A stretch of 64,000 bases of DNA. It comes from a virus. Within the stretch, counting starts at the first letter, position 1; each line of letters starts with the position of its first letter. Below are positions 17,681-26,806 of this stretch, one piece after another. The position numbers and the translations under genes were made by a program. The notes under the pieces were generated by a model, which saw nothing but the letters and a program-made list of their open reading frames with translations, was not told where the DNA came from and made no database searches. The stretch lies in the IMG/VR virus record IMGVR_UViG_3300032213_002237, positions 1-64,000 of that record, one strand, 5' to 3'.

Positions 17681-18385
17681 ATTTTGAGTTAAATTCATTA
17701 GTTTAATATATTCTTTTTTAGAATGTTTTACATTTGTAAGTCTTTCCTTTGTTTCCAGTAAAACTTTAGTTAATTCTTCATCTGATTCTGAAATAAGAGT
17801 GTCAATTTTTTTAATTGCAGTTTCTTTTAATTCTGTAAATTTTGTTTTTAGATTTTCATCATCAGCCATTAAAATTTCTTTAACAGAATTTCTTTCAGAT
17901 TCAGTTAAGTTTTCTAAATATTTTTCAGCAGTCTTATTAGCAACTTTTAACATTGAACTAATTGGGACGTTTTGAGTTTTACTTTCTTTAATTATTGGTT
18001 TTTTACCTAAAGACTCAACAATTGATTTTTTAGCGATTGATTTTTTTTCAGGTTTTAGTAAGTCACCATAAAATAACTCATCAATTGTTTTGTATTTGTT
18101 TTCAAGAACAATATCTTTAGTCCAACTTTTAATAAAACTTACTGTATTTTCAGATAATTTAATTTGTCTAAATTCACTAGTCAAATCGTCAACTAAATAA
18201 GTTGCGGTTTCTTTATCTAATTCTTTATTTTCTTTTAAATTATCATATATTGACATTAATTTACAAAAATCACTATTTTTAAGTAATTTTCTTTCAAAAA
18301 GTCTCATATCAGTTTTAAGAGTTCCTTTAACAAAGGAATCAATTAATTTATTTTCTACTAATGTTTTTATTAATCCGAATCTCAT
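17675..18385 (-). CDS. Hypothetical helical head-cluster protein
   Basis: 236-residue Lys/Glu-rich, largely helical protein directly downstream of the portal gene. Length, charge and position suit a prohead core or portal-associated assembly protein, but I do not recognise it. Possible [LI]xE sites occur inside (LISE, LLETKE), as expected for a core protein that is digested. TATTTAT at 18402-18408 precedes it by 16 bases. Confidence 0.6.
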   Translation of the reverse strand: MRFGLIKTLVENKLIDSFVKGTLKTDMRLFERKLLKNSDFCKLMSIYDNLKENKELDKETATYLVDDLTSEFRQIKLSENTVSFIKSWTKDIVLENKYKTIDELFYGDLLKPEKKSIAKKSIVESLGKKPIIKESKTQNVPISSMLKVANKTAEKYLENLTESERNSVKEILMADDENLKTKFTELKETAIKKIDTLISESDEELTKVLLETKERLTNVKHSKKEYIKLMNLTQNL

Positions 18386-18401
18386 GTTTATATTTTTTTA
18401 T

Positions 18402-18408
18402 ATAAATA
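18402..18408 (-). promoter_or_regulatory. TATTTAT late-type element
   Basis: Sense-strand GATATTTATA upstream of the gene starting at 18385. Confidence 0.5.
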
Positions 18409-20247
18409 TCAACTTTTAAGTAGTTTATCTAATTGATTACCCATTTCCCCTAAAGATTCTTGAACACGACTTAAATCAATTAATTCATCTTCATTTAACA
18501 TTCCTGTATTTTCTAATAATATATTAAGTTCCGAATTACGGGTATACGACCCTTCAGGTACTGTTGGTGCCGCTTCAGGTGGAGCTGGTGCTGGTGACGC
18601 CGGAGCTTCAGGTGGAGTACTTTCACCACCTCCAAAATCACTCATTCCACCATCTGGTGGAGCTCCTCCACCTTCTGATGGAGTACCAGCCGGTTCACCT
18701 TCTTTTTTACCATACAACTTATCAAGATTATCAAATAAACCTGTGTGAGTAATAACTTCAGCAGTTTTCTTAAGTTCTTCACCAACAGCTCTTTCAATAC
18801 GTTGTTGTTGTAAGTCAAGTTTAATTTCTTCATCAGAAAATCCAAGAATATGTTTCTTAGCCCATGACATAGATACTGCGGCAATACCACTACCAGGGTC
18901 AGCAACCATATCTTTATATAGAAGAATTTTTTCTTTCCATACATCAATCTTCATCAAATCAGCTTGAGTTGATGGATTTGTTAAACTTAAATTAAAGTTT
19001 GATATTTCATCTTCAAATCCTAAAATAAATAAATGTATAATTGCAATTTTATTTAATTCAGAAATCATATTTTTTTGAATTCTGTTAATAGTTCTTGCAA
19101 AACGAATATCTTGTAATGATAAGTTCTTACCATCACCAACAGTTTCTTCAAATCCTAAAAACGCTTTAGGAACACGAAGAGCTGTTAATAATTTCTTTTG
19201 AATGTACTCAATGTCGGCAATTTCTGATAAGTTCTGAGCACCTGCTAATGTTTCAATAGGACTTGCTTGTGCGGTATCTCTAACAGGAACAAAATAATCT
19301 TGGTCAACTGCCATCTGATTAAATCTCATATCAACATTACCTGTCTTATGGTCAACCGTTTGACTTCTCTTAAACTTATTGGCAAATCTTTGGATATATG
19401 GTTCAACATCAGCATCGTCCATGTTTCCAACGAATACTTTAAATACACGTCTTTCAGGTGCTCTTGATGTTCTATAAATTAACATCGCATCTTCAGATAA
19501 CAATAATTGTTTCCAAATACGACGAGCCTTTTCTAACATAGAAGTTCCGTAAGGAAGTCTTCTATCATCACCAAGTAATCTAAAGTGAGCAATTTCCCAA
19601 GTATTGAACTCTAAATCCTTTTGCTTCCATTTAAATTTCAAATGTTTCTTTTCAGGATTTGTTGTTGAATCTGTTGAGTGCGCTCCCATACCCGCCTCCA
19701 ATCGTTCAATCTCGATGATTGGTAATTGCATACATCCTATAATACCTTTTTCAGGGTCTAATTTAAGATATACAAAATTATCACCATATTTACATGTGTT
19801 TCTTATCCACATAGGTAAATTGGTATTGATGTCTAGTGCGTTATTAAACAAATCACCGAGGATTGATTTAATTCTTGATGATTCAGAATAAATTTGTAAC
19901 ATAAAACCATTTTGGTCAATGGTTGTAGATTCTTCGGCGTAAATGTCTAAAGCTGCTCCAATTTCAGGTGTAAATTCCATTGACTCATAGTCATAGAATG
20001 ATGATAATCTGGTTGGTTCATAAAAAACCGCCTGTGTGTATAGATTATTTTCAATTCTACCCCATTGGTTTGCTAAATAATATGTTTGTTGTGCCTGAAG
20101 TTTTTCTCTTTCATATTCAGACTTAGAGGTTGTTTTTAATAACTCACTCTTATCATATTTGTATGTAGGATAATCCTGTCCCAAAAGAGAATTGGGTCCA
20201 AATGTTTGGGATAACCGTTGCCATACCGTTAGTTTATTTTCACTCAT
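18409..20247 (-). CDS. 20: Portal vertex protein (gp20-like)
   Basis: 612-residue portal, the dodecameric channel for DNA at the head vertex; T4 gp20 is 524 residues. Recognisable gp20 features include YDYESMEFTPEIGAALDIYAEEST near 84-107, WIRNTCKYGDNFVYLKLDPEKGI near 150-172, and the wing/stem region with RAPERRVFKVFVGNMDDADVEPYIQ followed by LRVPKAFLGFEE. The extra length is a low-complexity Gly/Pro/Glu C-terminal tail (about 520-575) that T4 lacks. It lies between the terminase-side genes and the protease, as in T4. TATTTAT at 20256-20262 is 8 bases before the start. Confidence 0.95.
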   Translation of the reverse strand: MSENKLTVWQRLSQTFGPNSLLGQDYPTYKYDKSELLKTTSKSEYEREKLQAQQTYYLANQWGRIENNLYTQAVFYEPTRLSSFYDYESMEFTPEIGAALDIYAEESTTIDQNGFMLQIYSESSRIKSILGDLFNNALDINTNLPMWIRNTCKYGDNFVYLKLDPEKGIIGCMQLPIIEIERLEAGMGAHSTDSTTNPEKKHLKFKWKQKDLEFNTWEIAHFRLLGDDRRLPYGTSMLEKARRIWKQLLLSEDAMLIYRTSRAPERRVFKVFVGNMDDADVEPYIQRFANKFKRSQTVDHKTGNVDMRFNQMAVDQDYFVPVRDTAQASPIETLAGAQNLSEIADIEYIQKKLLTALRVPKAFLGFEETVGDGKNLSLQDIRFARTINRIQKNMISELNKIAIIHLFILGFEDEISNFNLSLTNPSTQADLMKIDVWKEKILLYKDMVADPGSGIAAVSMSWAKKHILGFSDEEIKLDLQQQRIERAVGEELKKTAEVITHTGLFDNLDKLYGKKEGEPAGTPSEGGGAPPDGGMSDFGGGESTPPEAPASPAPAPPEAAPTVPEGSYTRNSELNILLENTGMLNEDELIDLSRVQESLGEMGNQLDKLLKS

Positions 20248-20255
20248 ACTAAAAT

Positions 20256-20262
20256 ATAAATA
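20256..20262 (-). promoter_or_regulatory. TATTTAT late-type element before portal
   Basis: Sense-strand ACTATTTATA, 8 bases before the portal ATG. Confidence 0.5.
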
Positions 20263-20306
20263 GTTTTAAATTAAATTAAAGTTTTTTGAAGTTTAAATAA
20301 ATATTA

Positions 20307-22448
20307 TTATGGTTTTACAGTAATTGTCCAACTATATGGAGGATTTGCAAGTAATAAATAATTTGGGTTAGTTAATCCTCCTGTCGGTGATTCCGGTTGT
20401 TGAGGTTGAGTCGTACCTGATAGAAATAATGTTTTATTATATAATGTGTTTGCAGTTGCAACCGATGCAACATCTTGTAAAATATAATCAACAGCTGCGG
20501 TTTTAAGTGCGGTATTTCTAAAATCTAACGATAACATATTAGTCATTGCTGAAAAAGTTGATGTCCATCCTGTTAATGATTGTGATGACGCAATACTAAA
20601 TGTTCTTAAACTTGCAGGGAAATTACCACTTATTAATTCAGTGCTGTTTTTAAATGAATTACCGCCTATCGTTAACGTAACTAACGATGTATGTGCTGAA
20701 AGATTTGTAGTACCTGTTAACGTATTAAAACTTATGTCGATATTAGTAGCTCCTAATGTATAATTGAAATCAAAATTAGTCATTAAGTTACTTGTTAAAC
20801 TTATTGTTCTAATAGATGTTGGGAATAGTGTAGTCCAACCAGACAAATAAACACTATTTAAACTGAAAGTTTGTAATGATGTTGCACCTGTTAAATCTAC
20901 AGTCCATTGTGGAACAGATTGGAAAGGTCCAGTATCACTCATATTAAACGTAACACAGCTGGTTGGGAAGTTACTTGTGTATCCGGTTATATCATTTAAA
21001 TCCAATCTTAAAGTTTGTATACTATTTGGGAATATTGGAGGTAATGTTGTTAGGTTATTATTATCAAGCCTTAATGTCACTAATGAAGTACAAGCTGACA
21101 CAGTATTTGTAAATGAACTTAAATTAAGATTACTACCTAAATTCAGGCTAGTTAAATTTGTATTAGCATTTAAATCAATATCAAAATTATAAAGTCTATT
21201 ACCACTAAATTGTGCGTTAGTTGCCGATACAGGTAAAGTATACGTCCAACCCGTTAATGAATTATTATTATACACCTGAATGTCTTGTAGTCCAGTACAT
21301 GCAGATAAACTATTAGTAATATTAATTGATGGTAGGGCATCATTATTTGAAACAAGGAAATCTCTAAATACTGGTCCAGTTGGGACTGTAATATTTAAAG
21401 ATGTTAGAGATGAATTATCTTCTAACTGAATAGTTCTAAATGAACTACTTCCTGAAAAATTGTAGGTAAACCCTGACATGTCAGTATTTTTAATAAACAA
21501 CTGTATTAAATTAGGTAAACTTGCCAAGTTACTTGTTGGAGTAAATTCAAAGTTTTGAGAACCAGGCGCAAATGTATTGTAAATGTTAAAAAATTGTATT
21601 GAATTTGGTAGACTCGAACTAAAGTCAGTGAGGGTAGTACCGGATAATGTCATTGTGGTTACCGCAGAAAATGAGATAAAAGTAAATGAATTCTCAACGA
21701 TATTCGAAATATTATTTAATTGTATTCTTTGAATATTATTAGTCGATACTGAAGATGAAACTTGGAAATTGTTAAACGTTGCGGTGTATAAACTACTATC
21801 ATAATTATTGGTATAAGTATATGCACTATAAGTTGGAGAATACGGTGGATTAGTAATACTAACAAAATTTGTTGACCCGTTACCCCAATCAATATTAAAA
21901 CTACTATTAGGTGCAGTATTAAATGATACAATCATTGGATTTGTATCAACAATATTTTGTACTTGTAAAAATGGTGGTGTTGAAGGTGTTGGAGTATTTG
22001 TTTGAGTTGGTGTTGGAGTATTTGTTTGAGTTTGAGTTGGAGTATTTGTTTGAGTTGGAGTATTTGTTTGAGTTTGAGTTTGAGTTGGAGTTTGAGTTGG
22101 AGTATTTGTTTGAGTTTGAGTTGGAGTTATTGATGGTGTAGGAGTATTAGTTTGAGTTTGAGTTTGAGTTGGCGTTATTGATGGTGTAGGAGTATTAGTT
22201 TGAGTTTGAGTTTGAGTTGGCGTTATTGATGGTGTAGGTGTTGGCGTTGGGGTCGATGAAGGTGTCTGACTTGGTGAGAGTGTGGATGATGGTGTGAGTG
22301 ATGGTATAGGATAAACATCAGATTCATTTTTTTTAATAAGTATTTTATCACCATTTTGTTTTTTAACCATTAAAATACCTTGTCCAGGAACAATTAATTT
22401 ACTTCCTGCATAATATTTTCCTGATTTTTTTCTACCTGAATATCCCAT
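20307..22448 (-). CDS. Thr/Pro-repeat plus leucine-rich-repeat protein
   Basis: 713 residues in three parts. Residues 1-45 are a basic head (MGYSGRKKSGKYYAGSKL). Residues 46-155 are a Thr/Pro/Gln/Ser stalk made of TPTPSITPTQTQTQTN-type units. The remaining ~550 residues are an irregular leucine-rich repeat array (units such as LTSLNLGSNLNLSSF and LVTLRLDNNNLTTLP) that would form a long solenoid. No signal peptide is present. LRR solenoids bind proteins or glycans, so a head-surface adhesin or receptor-binding role is possible. The gene sits 4 bases downstream of the large terminase and just upstream of the portal, an unusual insertion in the core packaging block. Confidence 0.75.
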   Translation of the reverse strand: MGYSGRKKSGKYYAGSKLIVPGQGILMVKKQNGDKILIKKNESDVYPIPSLTPSSTLSPSQTPSSTPTPTPTPSITPTQTQTQTNTPTPSITPTQTQTQTNTPTPSITPTQTQTNTPTQTPTQTQTQTNTPTQTNTPTQTQTNTPTPTQTNTPTPSTPPFLQVQNIVDTNPMIVSFNTAPNSSFNIDWGNGSTNFVSITNPPYSPTYSAYTYTNNYDSSLYTATFNNFQVSSSVSTNNIQRIQLNNISNIVENSFTFISFSAVTTMTLSGTTLTDFSSSLPNSIQFFNIYNTFAPGSQNFEFTPTSNLASLPNLIQLFIKNTDMSGFTYNFSGSSSFRTIQLEDNSSLTSLNITVPTGPVFRDFLVSNNDALPSINITNSLSACTGLQDIQVYNNNSLTGWTYTLPVSATNAQFSGNRLYNFDIDLNANTNLTSLNLGSNLNLSSFTNTVSACTSLVTLRLDNNNLTTLPPIFPNSIQTLRLDLNDITGYTSNFPTSCVTFNMSDTGPFQSVPQWTVDLTGATSLQTFSLNSVYLSGWTTLFPTSIRTISLTSNLMTNFDFNYTLGATNIDISFNTLTGTTNLSAHTSLVTLTIGGNSFKNSTELISGNFPASLRTFSIASSQSLTGWTSTFSAMTNMLSLDFRNTALKTAAVDYILQDVASVATANTLYNKTLFLSGTTQPQQPESPTGGLTNPNYLLLANPPYSWTITVKP
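21965..22285 (-). repeat. In-frame Thr/Pro/Gln tandem repeats
   Basis: Degenerate 6-bp (GAGTTT/GGAGTT on the plus strand) and higher-order 48-bp units. The 48-bp unit, encoding TPTPSITPTQTQTQTN, is nearly perfect at least twice between about 22130 and 22230. All units keep the frame. Confidence 0.85.
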
Positions 22449-22452
22449 AGTT

Positions 22453-24198
22453 TTATCTTCTTCCTCCGAATAACCATAAATAGTTTTCGTAGTCGCTTTT
22501 TGTTGCCTCTCGTTTAATGTTTTCTTGTTGTTGGGGAATTACCGGGTCCATGAATTGTCTTCTATTAAATTCATTTGTATTAACAGTCCACGAGTCAATC
22601 ATCGCTTTTGTTTGATTTGTAACCTTATTAAGTGATGTAAACGATGTTTCACCAACATAAAGAGCCATGGCAACTGACATTATCAAGTCATCATGTTGTC
22701 CCTTTTGATGGTCAGGTCTTCCATTTACATAAATAAATGTATTCATCTCATTTAATAAACGAGTTGAGTTTATTTTGAATCCATGTCTTAAATATTCTTC
22801 AAATGTTGCAATAATTTGAACTCTTTTAGCGTTAAAGTTAATTCCTGGTATTTTTTCAGTCGCCTTTGGGTCAAATTTCCATTTGTTTGATACATCAATA
22901 CCGTCAACATACATGTTTCTATAACCCAACTCTCTCAATCTTAAAGATGTTGTTACACCCATACCACCAGTAATATCTATTACAATAAATGCGTTATACA
23001 TATTACCCCATTTAAAACATATTTCCGCCAAAGTATCAGGAGGAAGTTTTCCAACGTACTCTGCAACTTGTTCTCTTGTATCAAAATCAACAATTTGAAA
23101 TGTTGAGAAATCCTCACTATCTCCACGAGATACGTCGACACCCATAATATATTTTTTACCCATTTCAGGTTCTTTCCAAATCCAAAGTCCTCCACCCATC
23201 ATCTTTGTTGATGGTTCTTTAACCATATTCACCCTTAAATCTTCCAATAAATCGGAATTAAATACGTTATCACCCGAACCAAGAAACGCACATTCCAATT
23301 CCTGATTGACCTTACGTTTATCGTATTTAAGTTTTTTAACCATTGACTCATACCAAGAAGAACTTGGTTTGTACCCCTGAGTAATCAATTGTCTTATTTC
23401 ATCAAAGTTCTTTTCTTTGTTGTTATAGTCAATAATTTCAACATTTGGGTATTCATTACGATTTAAATAATAATGGATAACATCTTTAACATTAATTAAA
23501 GATAAATCTTTTGCATATCTTGGGTCTTTCCACCAAACCATTTCGGAAACTTTAAATTCATTCATTCCCTTTAACGCTTGGTCATAAATTTCATAATAGA
23601 TTGCGTCATATCCGTTTGGTGTTGATACAACTATTACCTTACCACCTGTGGATAAGGATGCCATACAAGCGGCCCAAAAATCATCGTCAGCATCAATATA
23701 CGCAGCTTCGTCAAATATTAATATTGTTGGTGTATAACCACGAAGAGCATCCTTAGATGTTGCAACTGCTTTAACTTCACATCCATTTGTTAATTTAAAA
23801 TGTCTTTGTGAGTTTTTTTCAGCAGAAAAACCAACACCAACCCAACTAGGCCATTGTTCTGTAAATCCTCTAATTTTATTAGCAACCTCAACTGCAGTAT
23901 CTAACTTGTTAGCAATAACTAATATCTTTTCAGGACTATTCTTTTTAGCAAAAACAAGTTTTTTTGATGACCAAGCGGCAGTTACTGTAGATACACCAGC
24001 CTGTCTATACTTTAGTGCAATATTTTCATTATAGTTTTCATAATCCTCAACCAAACTAATTTGGTCAGGAAATAATTCTAACGGGACATACTTTTGAACA
24101 GTGTTGTCATATGTCTGTAAATAAGTTTTAAGGGCGTATGGTGTTGATTTCATACACTTAGCATACTCCATTAAAACGGCTTCTTTAGATAAACTCAT
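22453..24198 (-). CDS. 17: Terminase large subunit (gp17-like)
   Basis: 581-residue DNA-packaging motor with ATPase and nuclease parts. ATPase: adenine/Q region near 36-46, Walker A-like RQAGVST at 65-71, Walker B ILIFDEAAYID at 159-169, and coupling motif VVSTPNG near 190. Nuclease: RNase H-like acidic residues in MGVDVSRGD (Asp355), VIDITGG (Asp408) and HDDLIMS (Asp503/504). This is the gp17 layout, with length close to T4's 610. Sense TATTTAT lies at 24204-24210, 5 bases before the ATG. No small terminase was recognised in the window. Confidence 0.95.
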   Translation of the reverse strand: MSLSKEAVLMEYAKCMKSTPYALKTYLQTYDNTVQKYVPLELFPDQISLVEDYENYNENIALKYRQAGVSTVTAAWSSKKLVFAKKNSPEKILVIANKLDTAVEVANKIRGFTEQWPSWVGVGFSAEKNSQRHFKLTNGCEVKAVATSKDALRGYTPTILIFDEAAYIDADDDFWAACMASLSTGGKVIVVSTPNGYDAIYYEIYDQALKGMNEFKVSEMVWWKDPRYAKDLSLINVKDVIHYYLNRNEYPNVEIIDYNNKEKNFDEIRQLITQGYKPSSSWYESMVKKLKYDKRKVNQELECAFLGSGDNVFNSDLLEDLRVNMVKEPSTKMMGGGLWIWKEPEMGKKYIMGVDVSRGDSEDFSTFQIVDFDTREQVAEYVGKLPPDTLAEICFKWGNMYNAFIVIDITGGMGVTTSLRLRELGYRNMYVDGIDVSNKWKFDPKATEKIPGINFNAKRVQIIATFEEYLRHGFKINSTRLLNEMNTFIYVNGRPDHQKGQHDDLIMSVAMALYVGETSFTSLNKVTNQTKAMIDSWTVNTNEFNRRQFMDPVIPQQQENIKREATKSDYENYLWLFGGRR

Positions 24199-24203
24199 AT
24201 ACT

Positions 24204-24210
24204 ATAAATA
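24204..24210 (-). promoter_or_regulatory. TATTTAT late-type element before terminase
   Basis: Sense-strand TATATTTATA, 5 bases before the terminase ATG, implying a very short or absent leader. Confidence 0.5.
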
Positions 24211-24230
24211 TAAAATTTATCATAAAATAG

Positions 24231-24258
24231 AAAACCCTTCATTTCTGAAGGGTTTTAA
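24231..24258 (-). terminator. Intrinsic terminator
   Basis: Stem AAAACCCTTC / GAAGGGTTTT with loop ATTTCT, just after the stop of the 433-aa head protein and before the terminase promoter element. Confidence 0.8.
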
Positions 24259-24263
24259 AGTTT

Positions 24264-25565
24264 TTAGTTGATACCTAATCCTTTTAAGAAATCGTCAAAA
24301 TCCTCATCATCGTCGTCATCATCCTCATATTTCTTCATAGTATCCTCATATTCTTCTTCTTTAAGTTCCGCAATGATTTCATCAACCATATCTTTTACCA
24401 TTTTCTTTCCTTTTGGTGAACCTGATAAAATTTCACGAGCCATTGCAAAGAATTCGTTTGGGGTAAGTTCAGCAAACTTAACAAGGAAATATTGTTGTAA
24501 GTTTCTCTTATCATCATCAAATAATTCATCAGGATAAGCTTCACGGAATTTTTGCCAAATAACTGGACCTAATCTCATATCCCAAATTTCACCAACAACA
24601 GTATCTTGTGAATTGATTACCGCTTCTTGTCTTGTTTTATCTTTTGGTAATCCGTATGTTCCAGCAATTTCCATAACACCTTTAGCAAGTTCATGAATAA
24701 GGATTGGTAAGTTAACACCACGAGCTTTTACTGTCGGTGGGTCAGTCTTAGCGTCTAATTCAGACATACCATATGTCGATTCTCCACCACCTGCCATACC
24801 TTGAACCATTGAGTCAGGCATTAACCAATAAAGTGAATCCGCAAATGACATAAAGACACCATACATATTCAGTAATCTTGGGTTAATAGCATTTAACTCT
24901 CTGTTTAATAATTCAAACATATAAGAAGATTGTTTAGCCGCTCCTTGAATAAGTGAATTAATAAATCTTCTTTTAGCCTTTTCTAAATCAAATTTTTCAA
25001 ATGAATCCATGAAATCTTCAAGTTGTTCTTGTTCTTCTTCAGAGCCAAACATATTTTCAATTTCTTCTTCACTTGGTTCTTCACCTTTAGGTGATAACTT
25101 ACTTGAATCAATGTCATTTGGTTTAACCAACTGCACATCATACTGTAACGCTCCTTCAGGAATACCAAATTCTTTTTGAACAAGTTCAATCGCAAGTTCT
25201 TCCAAGTATTCTTTGTTTTCAGATTCAATCTGAGCAATCTCTTGCATTGCGTTCATTACCATCATCTGAAGTCTCATCATTGAATTCTGTGATGTTACAT
25301 CTTCAAGACCTGTATATCTTTTTAATCTACCAATAACATCTTTAAATCTTTGTGATGCTATAAGTTGTTCAAAGTTAGATGGTTTATCCGGTCCTTCAGG
25401 TGTAATTTCAGGAAACGCCTTACTACCTGAATGAGGTGTTTCACCTTTCTCAAATTTAGATTGAATGTCAGGTGCCATTCTTTCAGGCCCTTCATATCCG
25501 ATAGGTGCCTCATTAATTCGGTTAACCAATCTTCTTACTAATTGTTCTTTTTTCATCTTACTCAC
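24264..25565 (-). CDS. Leader-bearing head protein, 433 aa
   Basis: Acidic 433-residue protein upstream of the terminase. The N-terminus MSKMKKEQLVRRLVNRINE|APIG ends in I-N-E|A at residue 19, the same context as the capsid processing site, so it is probably trimmed by gp21. The body has a helical, Glu-rich region and a conserved-looking middle (LPILIHELAKGVMEIAGTYGLP, about 285-306) that recalls but does not complete a zinc-protease HExxH. The C-terminus ends in an Asp run. I infer a head-internal or head-completion protein and cannot assign a T4 counterpart. Confidence 0.7.
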   Translation of the reverse strand: MSKMKKEQLVRRLVNRINEAPIGYEGPERMAPDIQSKFEKGETPHSGSKAFPEITPEGPDKPSNFEQLIASQRFKDVIGRLKRYTGLEDVTSQNSMMRLQMMVMNAMQEIAQIESENKEYLEELAIELVQKEFGIPEGALQYDVQLVKPNDIDSSKLSPKGEEPSEEEIENMFGSEEEQEQLEDFMDSFEKFDLEKAKRRFINSLIQGAAKQSSYMFELLNRELNAINPRLLNMYGVFMSFADSLYWLMPDSMVQGMAGGGESTYGMSELDAKTDPPTVKARGVNLPILIHELAKGVMEIAGTYGLPKDKTRQEAVINSQDTVVGEIWDMRLGPVIWQKFREAYPDELFDDDKRNLQQYFLVKFAELTPNEFFAMAREILSGSPKGKKMVKDMVDEIIAELKEEEYEDTMKKYEDDDDDDEDFDDFLKGLGIN

Positions 25566-26421
25566 CTTTTAATTTAATATTCATTTTACCAAAACTTAAA
25601 TAAGATGGTAATTCACCTTTTGGTCTTGGTTCAGCATCTGGTGCTGGTTTGAAAGGGTTTTTTCTAGTTGGGGTTGTTGTTTTTTCCTTTTCCTTAGTTT
25701 TTTCCTTTTCTTTAGTTCCTGAACCTTTTGGTCTTGGTTCAGTATCAGGTGCCGGTTTGAAAGGACTTTTTCTAGTAGGAGTTGTTGTTTTTTCCTTTTC
25801 TTTAGTTTTTTCTTTTGTTTTTGATTCTAAAATACTGGTGATTAAATCTTTTTTTGTCATAGTAGGTCTTAAATTTGATTCAACAATATCTCTCATTTTT
25901 TGTTCCAAAATTACTTCATATGGGTTTTTACCTTCTTTTAATGACTTTTTGACATCAAGAACACATCTTTCAAATTTTTTCTTTTCACCTTTAGTATAGT
26001 CATCTCTTTTCTTACCATCCAAATCTAATGATGATGTACAGATAGCCCAAGGATTTTTTTCAACTTTCTTTTTTGTTTTTTTCTTACCTTCAGTCATTTC
26101 AGTTTCAGTTACTGGAGTTACAGTTGTTTTACCACCTGAAGTATCAATTTCAATTCCATTAACCATAGTTTTACTATTTGGTTTAACTTCATATGTTGTA
26201 ACCGTTTTACTTTTTGCGGTTGTATTTTGTGGTGTTGATTGTTCTTTAGTTTCAGATTTTTTAACTGAAGTCATTCTACCAATAGGTTTATTTATTCCCA
26301 TGAAACCAATAGCATTTACCATCTCGTGTAATTTTTTAATTTGACTCTCAGACATTTTAGATAAAATATTTTTACTAAATCCAGTCTTAAGAATTTCTTG
26401 AATTTGTTTTTTTGTTACCAT
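25558..26421 (-). CDS. Lys/Thr-rich head protein with tandem repeat
   Basis: 287 residues from ATG 26421; an upstream ATG at 26448 would overlap the previous gene by 62 rather than 35 bases. It begins VTKKQIQEILKTGF, a leader-like amphipathic helix. The middle has NPWAICTSSLDLDGKKRD and EKKKFERCVLDVKKSLKEG, a two-Cys module common in large phages. The C-terminal third contains a 36-residue repeat, twice, of EKTTTPTRKxPFKPAPDxEPRPKG. The basic extended composition suggests DNA contact inside the head. It overlaps the downstream gene by 8 bases. Confidence 0.65.
   Translation of the reverse strand: MVTKKQIQEILKTGFSKNILSKMSESQIKKLHEMVNAIGFMGINKPIGRMTSVKKSETKEQSTPQNTTAKSKTVTTYEVKPNSKTMVNGIEIDTSGGKTTVTPVTETEMTEGKKKTKKKVEKNPWAICTSSLDLDGKKRDDYTKGEKKKFERCVLDVKKSLKEGKNPYEVILEQKMRDIVESNLRPTMTKKDLITSILESKTKEKTKEKEKTTTPTRKSPFKPAPDTEPRPKGSGTKEKEKTKEKEKTTTPTRKNPFKPAPDAEPRPKGELPSYLSFGKMNIKLKGE
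25616..25823 (-). repeat. 108-bp tandem repeat in coding sequence
   Basis: Two copies, starting near 25616 and 25724, of a 36-codon unit with few differences, in frame in the Lys/Thr-rich head protein. Confidence 0.85.
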
Positions 26422-26806
26422 TTTCTTCGAACTCTTTATAATACTCAAGGATTATATCCTTTTCGTATAGTTTATCTTTAACTTCCTTTTCTGTCATTCC
26501 AAAGTGAAAAACTAGTCTTTCATCCTTATCACTATCTTTTTCCCACGCCAATGCTATCACTTTGTCAATCGCATCTTTCATACAAAAAAAATCGGAGTTT
26601 TGAACGAGCTCCATATCTATTCCGTCTCTATTCAACACTCCTACTTTTTTAATTTCTTCAGTATCTGGTGGTGTTGGGTTTCCATTTGCAGGATTTGTGT
26701 CCCAATCATCACCAAATACATCAGTGGTTTCTGAGAAAATAAACTCGTAAGTTTTGTTTCCTCTGTAATTTGCCCCTAATCCGTTAACAAAAACTAAATA
26801 ACTCAT
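26387..26806 (-). CDS. Hypothetical protein, 139 aa
   Basis: Starts MSYLVFVNGLGANYRGNKTYEFIFSE and has an acidic loop (GDDWDTNPANGNPTPPDTEE). It looks like a conserved soluble alpha/beta phage protein rather than a core protein, but I cannot assign a role. It overlaps the genes on both sides (35 and 4 bases), so it is co-translated within the head operon. Confidence 0.6.
   Translation of the reverse strand: MSYLVFVNGLGANYRGNKTYEFIFSETTDVFGDDWDTNPANGNPTPPDTEEIKKVGVLNRDGIDMELVQNSDFFCMKDAIDKVIALAWEKDSDKDERLVFHFGMTEKEVKDKLYEKDIILEYYKEFEENGNKKTNSRNS

Noticed and set aside
21923-22141. Open frame of EFELEFELEYLFE repeats on the plus strand
   Set aside because: Antisense to the Thr/Pro/Gln repeat region; purely a reading of the tandem repeat.
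21965-22285. CRISPR-like repetition
   Set aside because: Repeats are contiguous, in frame in a protein, and have no spacers; no cas genes nearby.
24264-25565. Zinc protease from HELAKG in the 433-aa head protein
   Set aside because: HExxH is incomplete (HELAK); no third ligand seen.
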